From positions 1-64,000 of the forward strand of contig DATJGF010000180.1 of NCBI GenBank assembly GCA_035495315.1: a stretch of 64,000 bases of DNA, read 5' to 3'. The position numbers were made by a program, and so were the translations under genes. How positions within the stretch are numbered: the first letter of the stretch is position 1; the number at the start of each line of letters is the position of its first letter. Below the pieces are notes generated by a model. The model saw only the letters and a list, made by a program, of their open reading frames with translations, was not told the origin of the DNA and made no database searches. Positions 25,255-34,183 of this stretch are shown piece after piece. This stretch comes from DATJGF01 sp035495315 (GTDB taxonomy: Bacteria; Verrucomicrobiota; Verrucomicrobiia; Limisphaerales; UBA8199).

Positions 25255-27654
25255 TCATTCGTGCCTCAGCGCGGTCATTGGTTCAACCGACATCGCACGT
25301 CGGGCCGGGACCCAGCAGGCGACGAGCGCCACCGCCGTCAACAACATCGCAATGCCGACGAAAGTGCCGGGCTCGAGCGGGCTGACGCCGAAGAGCAAAT
25401 TGCGCAGCAGCGGGGTGGTGGCCAGGGCGCAGGCCAGCCCAAGCCCAATCCCCAAACTCGCCAGGCCTAACCCCTGGCGCAGCACCAGCCACAGCACGTC
25501 CTGCCTTCGGGCCCCGAGCGCGACGCGGATGCCCATTTCGTGAATGCGCCGGCTTACAACGAAAGAAAAAACGCCGGCGATGCCGCCAATCGCCATCGCT
25601 AAGGCCACGCCGGCAAAGATGGCAATCAGCAAGGAGTAGAGCCGCCGGACCCACATCGATTGCGAAAGACGCTCCGCCATGGTCACCACGTTGATCATGG
25701 GCAATTCCGGGTCCGCCTGGCGCAACAACGCGCGGATGGAAGGCACCAACCCGGAGGGCGACACCGCACCGCGCACCACCACGGTCATGCCGGCCAGCGG
25801 CATCTCTTGATACGGCAGATAGACGCCCGGGATCATCGGGCGGTCCAACCCGTAATGTTTCACATCACGCACGACGCCGACCACGTTCAGCCAGGGAGTA
25901 TTGTCACCACGATGACGGAGGCGTTTGCCAACCGCATCTTGATTGGGCCAGGCTTCCCGGGCAAAGATCTCGTTCACCACGACCGCCAGCGACCCGGCGT
26001 TGAGCCCGTCCTGTTCGGTAAATCCACGCCCGGCGAGCAATTTGATCTCCATCGTCTCGAAGTAACCCGGGAAAGCGATGCGCTGCAAAATGACGGGGTC
26101 TGGTGCGTTTGGAGCTTTGTGGGCGGCGTTTTCAACAGTAAAAAAATTGCCCCAGTGGCCGCCCAACGGCGGAGCGCTGACGATGCTGGCGGCGGTGACC
26201 CCCGGCAGGCTGCGCACTTTTTCGAGGTGCTCGCGGAAGAATGCGAGCTTTTTCTCATTCGAGCCATAGCCAGCGTCGGGCAGGGCTATTTCATAAAGCA
26301 ACACATTGTCGGCGCGGTAACCGGGATCGCCCTGCTGCAGAGCACGAAATGCCTGGAGCAACAACGTAGCCTGAACCATCAGCACCATCGTAAGGGCGAG
26401 TTCCGCCACGACCAGCGCGTTGAGACTGCGTCGTTTGGAGCCTGAAACTGTGGTCTGTTGTGTGCCGGACTGGAGGGCGAGTTGGAGATTGGAGCTTAAC
26501 GCACTACGGATGGCCGGGCCCGCACCGAGGCACGACGCCGCCAGCACCAGCACTCCCGCGAATAAGGTGACGCGCCAATCGAGATCAAAATGCACCCACG
26601 TCGGGATGCGTTCCGGGATGGACGTCAGAAGTCTCTTCAGGCTCCAATAACCGGCCCCGATGCCGAACAACCCGCCCGCCGCAGCCAGTAACAGCGCTTC
26701 CAGTCCAATCAGTTGAGCTAACCGCCACGGCGATGCCCCGAGAGAAAGCCGCACACCGAACTCCCGCGACCGAACCAATCCCCGCGCCAGCGTCAGGGCG
26801 GCTATATTGCCGCAGGCAATCAGCAGCACCAGCCCACCCGCAGCTAACAGTACGTGGAGCACCAGCCGCCCTTCTCCAAAAAAGCGTTCACTGAGCCAAT
26901 CGACGCGCGGGAATGTGTTTTCGTTGGTTCGCTTTTGCTCGAGCAGACCGGCGCGGACTCGGGCGAGGTCGGCGCGGGCTTGTGCGAGGGTCACTCCGGG
27001 TTTCAGACGCGCGACGCCGCGCAAATACCAGCCGCTTTGACTGTCCGGCCCTTCCCTCAGGGGCACCCAGAAATCGCAATCGTCGAACACGGCCACGTCG
27101 GGCGGCAGCACCCCGACGATGGTGTAAGGTTCCTTGTCCAAGCGCACCACCTGGCCGACGACGTTGGCACTGGCGAATGCTTTTTTCCAAAGTGTATGGC
27201 CCAACACGACCACCTTTGGACCGAGCGGGCGATCCTCGTCGGGCAGGAAAAGCCGGCCCAGGACTGGTTGGATGCCGAACACTGCGCCCACGTCGTGCGT
27301 CACCTTCGCGCCGCTGATCCGTTGCGGTTGCTCGCCAAGCGACATATTGAATGAGACGCCGGCCCACGCCCCCATGCCATCAAATGCGTGGTTCGCTTGA
27401 CGCCACTGGTAGAAGCTCGGATAACTCAAGCCGGTGCGCTCGAGGTTCCAACGAGGCGCGGCCTCATCCAAATCCACCAGCCGGTCTGCCTCCTTGAACG
27501 GAAACGGCCGCAGAAAAAAAGAGTTGAAGAAGCTAAAAATGACGATGTTGCCGGCGATGCCGAGTGTCAGGATTAAAATGCCCAAAGCGGTAAAGGCAGG
27601 ATGCTTAAGCAGCATTCGACAACCGAAACGAAGATCCTGAAGAAAGGTTTGCAT
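25255..27654 (-). CDS. ADOP-type ABC transporter permease (MacB/FtsX-like)
   Basis: About 799 residues from ATG 27654. The opening FLQDLRFGCRMLLKHPAFTALGILILTLGI is typical of acidobacterial duplicated orphan permeases, followed by a MacB periplasmic core domain (GAVFGIQPVLGRLFLPDEDRP, ANVVGQVVRLDKEPYTIVGVLP). The first FtsX domain (LLIACGNIAALTLARGLVRSREFGVRLSLGAS) leads to a second core domain (FPGYFETMEIKLLAGRGFTEQD) and second FtsX domain (HEMGIRVALGARRQDVLWLVL). Eight membrane helices in total. The family moves or exports substrates with a separate ATPase; no ATPase gene is nearby, which is usual for orphan members. An upstream ATG at 27699 would add 15 residues without support. Confidence 0.88.
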   Translation of the reverse strand: MQTFLQDLRFGCRMLLKHPAFTALGILILTLGIAGNIVIFSFFNSFFLRPFPFKEADRLVDLDEAAPRWNLERTGLSYPSFYQWRQANHAFDGMGAWAGVSFNMSLGEQPQRISGAKVTHDVGAVFGIQPVLGRLFLPDEDRPLGPKVVVLGHTLWKKAFASANVVGQVVRLDKEPYTIVGVLPPDVAVFDDCDFWVPLREGPDSQSGWYLRGVARLKPGVTLAQARADLARVRAGLLEQKRTNENTFPRVDWLSERFFGEGRLVLHVLLAAGGLVLLIACGNIAALTLARGLVRSREFGVRLSLGASPWRLAQLIGLEALLLAAAGGLFGIGAGYWSLKRLLTSIPERIPTWVHFDLDWRVTLFAGVLVLAASCLGAGPAIRSALSSNLQLALQSGTQQTTVSGSKRRSLNALVVAELALTMVLMVQATLLLQAFRALQQGDPGYRADNVLLYEIALPDAGYGSNEKKLAFFREHLEKVRSLPGVTAASIVSAPPLGGHWGNFFTVENAAHKAPNAPDPVILQRIAFPGYFETMEIKLLAGRGFTEQDGLNAGSLAVVVNEIFAREAWPNQDAVGKRLRHRGDNTPWLNVVGVVRDVKHYGLDRPMIPGVYLPYQEMPLAGMTVVVRGAVSPSGLVPSIRALLRQADPELPMINVVTMAERLSQSMWVRRLYSLLIAIFAGVALAMAIGGIAGVFSFVVSRRIHEMGIRVALGARRQDVLWLVLRQGLGLASLGIGLGLACALATTPLLRNLLFGVSPLEPGTFVGIAMLLTAVALVACWVPARRAMSVEPMTALRHE

Positions 27655-28085
27655 AAAGGCTTCTGAACTGAATGACGACAGGTATAAGGCAAAACCCATG
27701 CCAGCGCCAACAATTTGTCTTAATAACTGGACCCGAGTGGCATGGGATTCTCAGGCATACTCGCGAGCATTGCCAATCGTCTCGTTTCCGGGATGGGACT
27801 TCCCACAACTGGGACCGGAGTGACAGGTTTATTGAGCCGGATGAGTATCGGAAAACCAGGGAAGGGCAATAGAATGATGCGCGGGTTCAACCATCCACGC
27901 GACCTGACGCTGGGACTATGGTAGTGGCAATTGGCGATAAGTCGGGTTCTGCTCGGGCGGTGAAAAGACAAGCGATTTTTCGTTCCCTGCTCTATCATGA
28001 AAAGAAACCCACGTCTTAACCCATCGTGGCGATGCCGTTTAACCGTTGTTGGTTTGTCGGTCCCGCAACAGCGCTCTCGTTAGGC
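27655..28085. other. Gene-poor stretch
   Basis: 431 bp between the permease start and a frameshifted small gene. No open frame over 70 residues looks coding, and no tRNA, hairpin with T-run or repeat family was found. Confidence 0.5.
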
Positions 28086-28375
28086 ATGAAGGCTACATTC
28101 CGATACATTTTGATCGCCGTTTTGGCCGGTATTACCGTAAGGTTTCAGCCCCTCATCATCTACGGAACGGATAACTTCGCTGTGACAGCAGACAATCATA
28201 AAGTTTTCAGCTATGGCTTTCCGTTGCGGATCCACGACAGTGCAGCACCGCCATGCAAGGGCAGCGGCACTTCCACGGCTGGAATATGGTTGGAAATGTT
28301 GTGATCTGGTTCGGGGTTGGAGCGGTCCTGGTCGATGTTATCCGTGCGGGGCGTCGAGATGGACGTTGGGCGTAA
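28086..28375 (+). pseudogene. Small membrane protein gene broken by a frameshift
   Basis: ATG 28086 opens MKATFRYILIAVLAGI then IIYGTDNFAVTADNHKVFSYGFPLRI, a membrane helix and loop typical of small conserved inner-membrane proteins. The frame then drifts into HDSAAPPCKGSGTSTAGIW and stops. In another frame the expected second half appears: HFHGWNMVGNVVIWFGVGAV then LVDVIRAGRRDGRWA and TAA at 28373. The two halves join if the frame changes once between about 28235 and 28270. Either the gene is decaying or the sequence has an indel there. Confidence 0.55.
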
Positions 28376-28613
28376 CCACAAATCTCCCGTTTATGAACTG
28401 GCTCAGGTCATTCTGGACATACTAAAGGCGCGAGACGCAACCTGACGCAAGTGGCTTGGCGTCTTCACGTGGGTTTCATTCTCCTTCTCATCCTTAGCGC
28501 CCTTCGCCGTGAGTCGCCTATCTCGCTCAAAAAAGGCGACATTGAGGCTTGGTAGAGATACTATTTCTCGCATGGCGCTACGCCGATCGGGCCCGAAGCT
28601 TAGAGATTTGACC

Positions 28614-29000
28614 ATGTGTTCGCTGGTTGAGTTTCAGAATGTGAGCCAGGTTCCAGGCGAGCCTCGCCGGCGGTGGTTTACGTCGGATGACCTGGATCTC
28701 GTGGTTTGGTGCGATGACTCGGGTGCTGCGGCTGCTTTCCAGTTGTGCTATAACAAAGCCCGCTCGGAGTGTGCACTTACTTGGACGCCGGACCGCGGAT
28801 TCTCGCATCGAGCCGTCGACACTGGTGAGTACTCCTTTGGTAAGTATAAAGCCGCGCCGATTCTGGGTGCAGACGTCCCGGTTTGGGCGACCTTAATCCG
28901 CGAGTCCTTTGCTCGAGTGAGCACCGGACTGCCAGTTGAATTCGCAAACTTTGTCAGTAACAAGCTGCGAGAGCTTCCCAATGATGTTACCCAGGCGTAA
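28614..29000 (+). CDS. Conserved hypothetical protein
   Basis: About 128 residues from ATG 28614. RRWFTSDDLDLVVWCDDSG, AFQLCYNKARSECALTW and ILGADVPVWATLIRESFAR recall a small family of cytosolic proteins found across proteobacteria and others with WFxxxxxDLxVW and FQLCYDK motifs; its function is unknown. The open frame extends upstream to 28509, but that part overlaps the noisy region and its reverse strand reads as a degenerate intergenic repeat, so the internal start is preferred. Confidence 0.55.
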   Translation: MCSLVEFQNVSQVPGEPRRRWFTSDDLDLVVWCDDSGAAAAFQLCYNKARSECALTWTPDRGFSHRAVDTGEYSFGKYKAAPILGADVPVWATLIRESFARVSTGLPVEFANFVSNKLRELPNDVTQA

Positions 29001-29278
29001 GGAATCAGTGGAGGCGTCCACTTTTCGTTAGCCAAAATGAGAATAAAACTTCCATCTCCCGTTCCGCAGACACGCCAGAGTTTATTGAGGATCTAACCGC
29101 CCAGAAGGGAGACTCACGCGAACCCGCCAAAACGCGAAGATTAATGAAACGTGGCTCGGTAAAGTGGTTTGTGGATGCGGCAGTTGACGCCAGCTAAAGG
29201 GACTTCAGAAAAGGTGCGTGAGAACTCCAGTCTCCGGCCTTTCAAAGAAACTCGGTAGGGTTCATGTGTAGGAAGGGA

Positions 29279-29319
29279 CCCCTCTCCCTTTTTTCCTCTT
29301 CCCTCAGAAGGGGAGAGGG
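29279..29319. repeat. CCCCTCTCCC / GGGGAGAGGG hairpin, copy 2
   Basis: CCCCTCTCCC (29279-29288) pairs with GGGGAGAGGG (29310-29319) around a T/C-rich loop of 21 nt. Same stem as the element at 22355-22382. Confidence 0.6.
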
Positions 29320-29334
29320 AAAGCGGCTCAATGA

Positions 29335-29443
29335 GTAGCGCAGGCATTCTTGCCTGCGTAGATTCGGTCTAAATCCTGCTTAGGATGTTCAAATCGTGCC
29401 GACAGAATGTCAGCGATACGGCAGACAGGAATGTCTACGCTAC
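29335..29443. repeat. Inverted pair of GTAGCG(C/T)AG(G/A)CATTC elements
   Basis: 29335-29357 and the reverse complement of 29421-29443 agree at 19 of 23 positions. The first also folds on itself (GCAGGCA-TTCT-TGCCTGC). Confidence 0.6.
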
Positions 29444-29488
29444 TTTTCTTTCCGCAACCTGCAGCTTGCAACTTGCAACTATCGACAG

Positions 29489-31522
29489 TTATGGCTCTGC
29501 TGTTTTTAGGTACTTATTAAACCACGCCACAGTCCGATCCTGCATATCGATGCGGTTGGTTGGGTTCATGAAATGGTGGCCTTCCCCGGAATACACCACA
29601 AGTTCCGTCGTCACGCCGAGCGTTTTCAATGCGTGCCAAAACTCGAACGATTGGGCGGCCGGGCATTCCGCGTCACGTTCGCCGACAATCACCAGCGTTG
29701 GGATTGAGACGTTTTTGATGAAACGGATCGGCGAACTCTTCTCGTACATCGCCGGATCCTCGTAAACCGACTTCCCAAAAAACGGGATCATCCACTGGTC
29801 TATCAGGTTCTGTCCGTAATAACTTTGCCAATTGGCGATACCGGCCCCAGCCATCGCCGCCCGAAACCGCTTGGTTTGCGTTACTGTCCACATCGTCATA
29901 TAACCGCCGTAGCTCCAGCCCGAGACGCCCAGACGATTCGGGTCAATCGGATAACGCGCCAATGCGGCATCGACGCCGGCCAGAATATCACGCAAATCGC
30001 CACCGCCCAGGTCCTTTACGTTCGCCCTCGTGAAATCTTCTCCCTGACCATAGCTGCCGCGCGGATTGGGCATCAAAATGAAGTAGCCCTGCGACGCCAG
30101 AATAGCGGAATAGGCGCTTTTTGCGGGCCAGCCCGGCATGGCAGCGCTCGAGGGGCCGCCATGAATAATCACCACCATCGGATAGTGTTTCCCCTGTTCG
30201 ACTTGTTTCGGCGGCAAAATCCAACCTTGAATGTTCTGTCCCTCATTGGTCCATTCTAGGTTTTCGACCTTGCCCCACGCCGGCGATTGGGCGGCGTTCT
30301 CGTGCGTCAGTTGATGCCATTCACCAACCGGTCCGACCCACGCTTCCGGTGCCTGCTGGAAACTGCTCCGCGCGCCCGCGACGAACTTCCCATCCGGCGC
30401 CATCGCGAAATTCGGGTAATTCCCGAAGGCGCGAACGACCTCGGCCCCTTTCCATATTGTCCGCACCTCATTCTGTGCCAGCGCTAACTCAGATATCGCG
30501 CTCGCACCGCCGACCGTCTCCGTGAAGAGGATCTTTCCCAACTCGGTCCAAAAAAGCGCGCTGACCGAGGCCTTGCGACCCTTTGTGCGGTTAGCCAGGT
30601 CGCGCCCTTGCGCCGACATAGTGAACAGGTCGCCGCCATGGAACCCTTCGTCGCTCATCAGTCCCTCGATGAAGGCGACCGATTTGCCGTCCGGTGACCA
30701 GCGTGGGATTGCCACTTGCAGGGAAGATTTATAGATAGATTGGGCTTCTCCCGTCTTTGCGTTAATGGTGTAGATCTGGGCGATCCACCAATTGTTATCG
30801 CCCGGGCCAGGCGCGGCGGTAGTTACGAACATGGCGTCATCGGGGGACCAGTCGTAATCATAAATGTGCAGATTGGCCGGAGAGACCTGGCGCATCTTGG
30901 CCGTAGAAGTATCCACCACGGCTAGGCGTTGATTGTGGATCTCATCATCTATGACGCCGGTCATCGCTGGTGCCGCCAGTAACGGACCGCCTCCACCAGC
31001 CGATTCTATGTAAAGAAACGCGATCTGTTTTCCATCGTGCGACCACCGTGGCCGCGCCGCATACCCGTTTAGGGTGGTGCGCTCCTGTGGATTCGAACAA
31101 TCCGCGTTCACCGTCCAAAGCTGCGCCTGATTCGTTTCTCCCGGCGCGGAGAAAAACGCCAGGGTTTTTGAATCCGGTGACCACGCCGGCCCGGTATCGT
31201 ATCTCTCTCCACCGGCGCCGATTTCTATCCGTTGCGAATGCGAATCTTCCGCTGTCGGGCTGATGTAGGTCGCTTTGCTCGAACTTGCCGCCATGCCTTG
31301 GACCCAGGCCACCCACTTGCCATCCGGCGAGACCGCAATGTCGTCGAATAGAACCGTCCGCCCCAATTGTTCGGTCAATGCCGCCGTCTGTGCCGGGGAT
31401 GAACTGGGCGTCGCGAGGAAAGCCAACAGCAGGAGTAGTAGTACAATGTACGTCTGACGCCACCGGCATTTCCAGATTCCAGGCATACACGACGGAGTAA
31501 AAAGCTCATCCTTTGGGTCCAT
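29489..31522 (-). CDS. S9 family peptidase (prolyl oligopeptidase/acylaminoacyl-peptidase type), exported
   Basis: 678 residues from ATG 31522 (ATG 31486 is an alternative). A hydrophobic stretch (YIVLLLLLLAFLATP) ends in a signal-peptide-like SSSPAQT. It is followed by a seven-blade-type propeller with WD40/TolB-like motifs (IAVSPDGKWVAWV, PAWSPDSKTLAFF, PRWSHDGKQIAFL, PRWSPDGKSVAFI) and an alpha/beta hydrolase domain. The catalytic triad is visible: Ser in GWSYGGYM, Asp in VGERDAEC and His in GEGHHFM, with the oxyanion loop HGGPSSAAM. These enzymes cleave short peptides or remove acylated residues, here outside the cytoplasm. It is divergent from parE across 327 bp of repeats. Confidence 0.9.
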   Translation of the reverse strand: MDPKDELFTPSCMPGIWKCRWRQTYIVLLLLLLAFLATPSSSPAQTAALTEQLGRTVLFDDIAVSPDGKWVAWVQGMAASSSKATYISPTAEDSHSQRIEIGAGGERYDTGPAWSPDSKTLAFFSAPGETNQAQLWTVNADCSNPQERTTLNGYAARPRWSHDGKQIAFLYIESAGGGGPLLAAPAMTGVIDDEIHNQRLAVVDTSTAKMRQVSPANLHIYDYDWSPDDAMFVTTAAPGPGDNNWWIAQIYTINAKTGEAQSIYKSSLQVAIPRWSPDGKSVAFIEGLMSDEGFHGGDLFTMSAQGRDLANRTKGRKASVSALFWTELGKILFTETVGGASAISELALAQNEVRTIWKGAEVVRAFGNYPNFAMAPDGKFVAGARSSFQQAPEAWVGPVGEWHQLTHENAAQSPAWGKVENLEWTNEGQNIQGWILPPKQVEQGKHYPMVVIIHGGPSSAAMPGWPAKSAYSAILASQGYFILMPNPRGSYGQGEDFTRANVKDLGGGDLRDILAGVDAALARYPIDPNRLGVSGWSYGGYMTMWTVTQTKRFRAAMAGAGIANWQSYYGQNLIDQWMIPFFGKSVYEDPAMYEKSSPIRFIKNVSIPTLVIVGERDAECPAAQSFEFWHALKTLGVTTELVVYSGEGHHFMNPTNRIDMQDRTVAWFNKYLKTAEP

Positions 31523-31783
31523 GCGGTTGAGCGTATGGGCTGCGCATTTGCCGTCAAGCAGCAACGCCGCCCTCCAAAAAACCGTCCGCCCCGACCCAAA
31601 AGCGGCCGAAATTAAAGTAATTTACTGATTTAAACCAAGATACCCCCATCTGCCCTCTGCCATTTTGCCATCCTGTCATTTGCCATGTGCCATTTAAATG
31701 CGCAGTTAGGACGGCGCAGTCAGGACATAGGTAATACTTTTGCCTCAAGGTTAATGCCTAATTCTTTTAATTTTCTATTCATC

Positions 31784-31818
31784 GACTTTGGACTTTGGAC
31801 TTTGGACTTTAGACTTTA
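31784..31818 (+). repeat. GACTTTG/GACTTTA heptamer tandem repeat upstream of parE
   Basis: Five contiguous 7-bp units: GACTTTG three times (31784-31804), then GACTTTA twice (31805-31818), and a partial GACTCAC. The array ends 31 bp before the parE ATG. The 31655-31700 stretch just upstream also repeats TGCCAT-type words. The rest of the 327-bp gap holds no gene. Confidence 0.85.
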
Positions 31819-31849
31819 GACTCACTCTTGCTATTGTGTGAATCGACGT

Positions 31850-33679
31850 ATGGCTGAATCCAACAAACACGTTTACGACGAGAGCAAGATTAAGACGCTT
31901 TCCTCCCTGGAACACATCCGGCTGCGCACCGGCATGTACATCGGCCGCATCGGCGATGGCTCCCATTACGACGATGGTTGCTACATCCTGCTCAAGGAAG
32001 TCATCGATAATGCGATCGATGAATTCATTATGGGCGCCGGCAAAGAGGTCAAAATCGATATCCAGGAGAAAACCGTCACGGTGCGCGATTTTGGCCGCGG
32101 CATTCCACTCGGCAAAGTCGTCGATTGCGTTTCCCAAATAAATACCGGCGCCAAGTACAACGATGATGTCTTTCAGTTCAGCGTTGGCCTCAACGGAGTC
32201 GGCACCAAGGCCGTCAACGCCCTCTCCAAAGAGTTCCTCGTCCGCAGTTTTCGCGAAGGACAATTTGTCGAAGCCTTTTTCAAGCAGGGCAAGCTCAAGA
32301 AGGAACATAAAGGCAAATCCGCCGAGCCCGATGGCACGCTGATTCGCTTCGAACCAGATCCGGACATTTTCAAGGAAGTCGAATTTCGCCCCGAGCACGT
32401 CGAGCGTCGGCTACGTCATTACAGCTATCTCAACACCGGCCTGAAGCTCCAGTACAACGACAAGACCTTCCAATCGCGCAACGGACTGCTGGATCTCGTG
32501 ATGGAAGACCTCCAGGCCGACGGCAGCGAGCCCATCTATCCTCCGCTCCATTACGCCGAAAAAATGCTGGAGTTTTGCTTCACGCACAGCAACAGCCGCT
32601 TCGGCGAAACCTTTTATTCCTTCGTTAACGGCCAATATACCTCCGACGGCGGGACGCATTTGAGCGCGTTCCGCGAAGGCCTGCTCAAGGCGGTCAATGA
32701 GTATGCCCGTGAAAAGTTCGAGGGCGACGACGTCCGCGAAAGCATGGTAGGGGCGGTTGCGATTCGCCTCAAAGATCCGGTTTTCGAATCGCAAACGAAA
32801 AACAAACTCGGCAACACCGAACTCCGCACCGACCTGGTTAATCGGGTGCGTGAAGAATTGCTGCACTTCTTTAATCGCAACAAAGAAATCGCCGAAAAGA
32901 TCGTTTCGAAAGTTCAGGATACGCGGCAGCTCCGAAAGGAACTTCAGGAGGTTAAGAAACTGGCGCGCGAACGGGCCAAAGCGATCACGATCCGCATTCC
33001 GCAACTGAAGGATTGCAAGGAGCACTTCAATAAGGCGAAAGGCAAGGGCAAAGGCACGATGGTCTTTCTCACCGAAGGTCAGTCGGCGGCCGGGTCAATC
33101 GTCAGTTGCCGTGATGTCGAGAACCAGGCGATCTTTGTGCTCAAAGGCAAACCGCTCAATGTCTGGGATCTCAAACGCGATATCGTCTACAAAAACGACG
33201 AGATGTACAACCTCATGCGCAGCCTCGATATCGAAGACAACCTCGAAGGCTTGCGTTACGACAAGGTGATTCTCGCCACCGACGCCGACGTCGATGGGTT
33301 GCATATCCGCAATTTGTTGATCACTTATTTTTTCAGATTCTTCGATCAGTTGGTCCACGACGGGCATCTGTTCGTTCTCGAAACCCCCTTGTTCCGCGTT
33401 CGAAACAAGGAACAAACCATCTACTGCTATTCGGAAGCCGAGCGTGACACTGCCGCGCAGCAGTTGGGCAAATCGGCCGAGATCACGCGGTTCAAAGGGT
33501 TGGGCGAGATTTCCCCCTCCGAATTTAAACAGTTCATCGGCAAATCAATGCGCCTCAGCCAGGTCGAATACGCCCCTAAACAGGACGTGTCCGGTATCCT
33601 GAGTTTTTACATGGGCAAGAACACCCCCGAACGTAAAGATTACATCATGGAAAACCTCGTCGTGCCGGTCGAAGATTGA
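31850..33679 (+). CDS. parE: DNA topoisomerase IV subunit B (ATPase subunit)
   Basis: Type IIA topoisomerase ATPase subunit; with ParC it decatenates chromosomes. 609 residues from ATG 31850 (GTG 31838 would add four). The GHKL ATPase motifs are visible (EVIDNAIDEF, DFGRGIPLG, GLNGVGTKAVNAL), then the transducer domain with the QTK-type SQTKNKLG, and the TOPRIM domain (LTEGQSAAGS, DADVDGLHIRNLL). It lacks the C-terminal insertion of proteobacterial GyrB. The following parC gene, 504 bp away, supports ParE rather than GyrB. The gap holds a toxin-gene remnant and hairpins. Confidence 0.9.
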   Translation: MAESNKHVYDESKIKTLSSLEHIRLRTGMYIGRIGDGSHYDDGCYILLKEVIDNAIDEFIMGAGKEVKIDIQEKTVTVRDFGRGIPLGKVVDCVSQINTGAKYNDDVFQFSVGLNGVGTKAVNALSKEFLVRSFREGQFVEAFFKQGKLKKEHKGKSAEPDGTLIRFEPDPDIFKEVEFRPEHVERRLRHYSYLNTGLKLQYNDKTFQSRNGLLDLVMEDLQADGSEPIYPPLHYAEKMLEFCFTHSNSRFGETFYSFVNGQYTSDGGTHLSAFREGLLKAVNEYAREKFEGDDVRESMVGAVAIRLKDPVFESQTKNKLGNTELRTDLVNRVREELLHFFNRNKEIAEKIVSKVQDTRQLRKELQEVKKLARERAKAITIRIPQLKDCKEHFNKAKGKGKGTMVFLTEGQSAAGSIVSCRDVENQAIFVLKGKPLNVWDLKRDIVYKNDEMYNLMRSLDIEDNLEGLRYDKVILATDADVDGLHIRNLLITYFFRFFDQLVHDGHLFVLETPLFRVRNKEQTIYCYSEAERDTAAQQLGKSAEITRFKGLGEISPSEFKQFIGKSMRLSQVEYAPKQDVSGILSFYMGKNTPERKDYIMENLVVPVED

Positions 33680-33690
33680 TGAAACCGGCT

Positions 33691-33873
33691 TCAAACACCG
33701 CCCCGCCCCCGAATTCGTACCAACAGTTCTACGGGGGTCACTATGGTGATGCCAAACGGTTTGCCAAGGTCGAACAGGTCACGGTCGTTGGTCACGATGA
33801 ACTCTGCGCGCGCTCCCAGGGCGCAAGCCAGATACCGTTCGTCTTTAATGTCTCTGCTCCGCTGTTTTCCGGG
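33691..33873 (-). pseudogene. PIN-domain toxin remnant (C-terminal half) between parE and parC
   Basis: Read on the minus strand, the frame ending with TGA at 33691-33693 gives SRDIKDERYLACALGARA, then EFIVTNDRDLFDLGKPFGI and TIVTPVELLVRI. This matches the C-terminal half of PIN-domain (COG1569/VapC-like) toxins, including the acidic DxRDL motif and the final TPxEFL-like edge. Upstream the frame meets TAG (33874-33876), and no start codon or N-terminal half with the first acidic residues is present. No antitoxin gene is beside it. It appears to be a relic of a toxin-antitoxin insertion. Confidence 0.6.
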
Positions 33874-34041
33874 CTACTCCTCAACAAAGATTGTCAATCG
33901 TTGTGTACCCCGCCCCGGGTAAACCCTCGCACCGCCACGCTCGGACCAGACAAGCCCAACAGAACGCCGCATTTATCCGGTAGAACCCTGCGTAATAATG
34001 GGTCCCTTAGGCTAAGCCCGAATCCGGACGGCTCTCATCTA

Positions 34042-34148
34042 CTCTCATTAACCCCCCGCTTTAGCTCGGGATTCGGCCTGCTCTCATTAACCCCCAGCTT
34101 CAGCTGGGGGTTCGGCGCATTACATCAATCAGAACCGCTTCAGCGGTT
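34042..34148. repeat. GCTTYAGC-cored hairpin array upstream of parC
   Basis: Two tandem units of about 39 bp start at 34042 and 34081, each CTCTCATTAACCCCC followed by a palindrome: CCCGCTTTAGCTCGGG and CCCCCAGCTTCAGCTGGGGG. A third palindrome, AACCGCT-TC-AGCGGTT (34133-34148), ends 35 bp before the parC start. A degenerate unit may precede at about 34003-34037. A similar GCTTTAGC core lies after parC at about 36425-36435. Confidence 0.7.
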
Positions 34149-34183
34149 TCTCGATCGCGTCCCGGTCTCCCCCAACTGCACGC

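Larger units (their letters stand above)
29001..29488. other. Repeat-filled intergenic region
   Basis: 488 bp without a credible gene. It contains a CCCCTCTCCC/GGGAGAGGG hairpin (29279-29319) and an inverted pair of 23-nt GTAGCG elements (29335-29357 and 29421-29443). Together with the frameshifted gene upstream it marks a decayed stretch. Confidence 0.6.

Noticed and set aside
25660..26445. 261-codon plus-strand open frame
   Set aside because: Antisense to the ADOP permease, which is well supported.
28403..28615. Minus-strand open frame with LTAKGAKDEKENET
   Set aside because: The wording is the translation of a degenerate intergenic repeat (GCGAAGGGCGC type), not a protein.
34042..34118. 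CRISPR-like repeats
   Set aside because: Only two adjoining 39-bp units, no spacers of uniform length, and each unit is a hairpin of a dispersed family.
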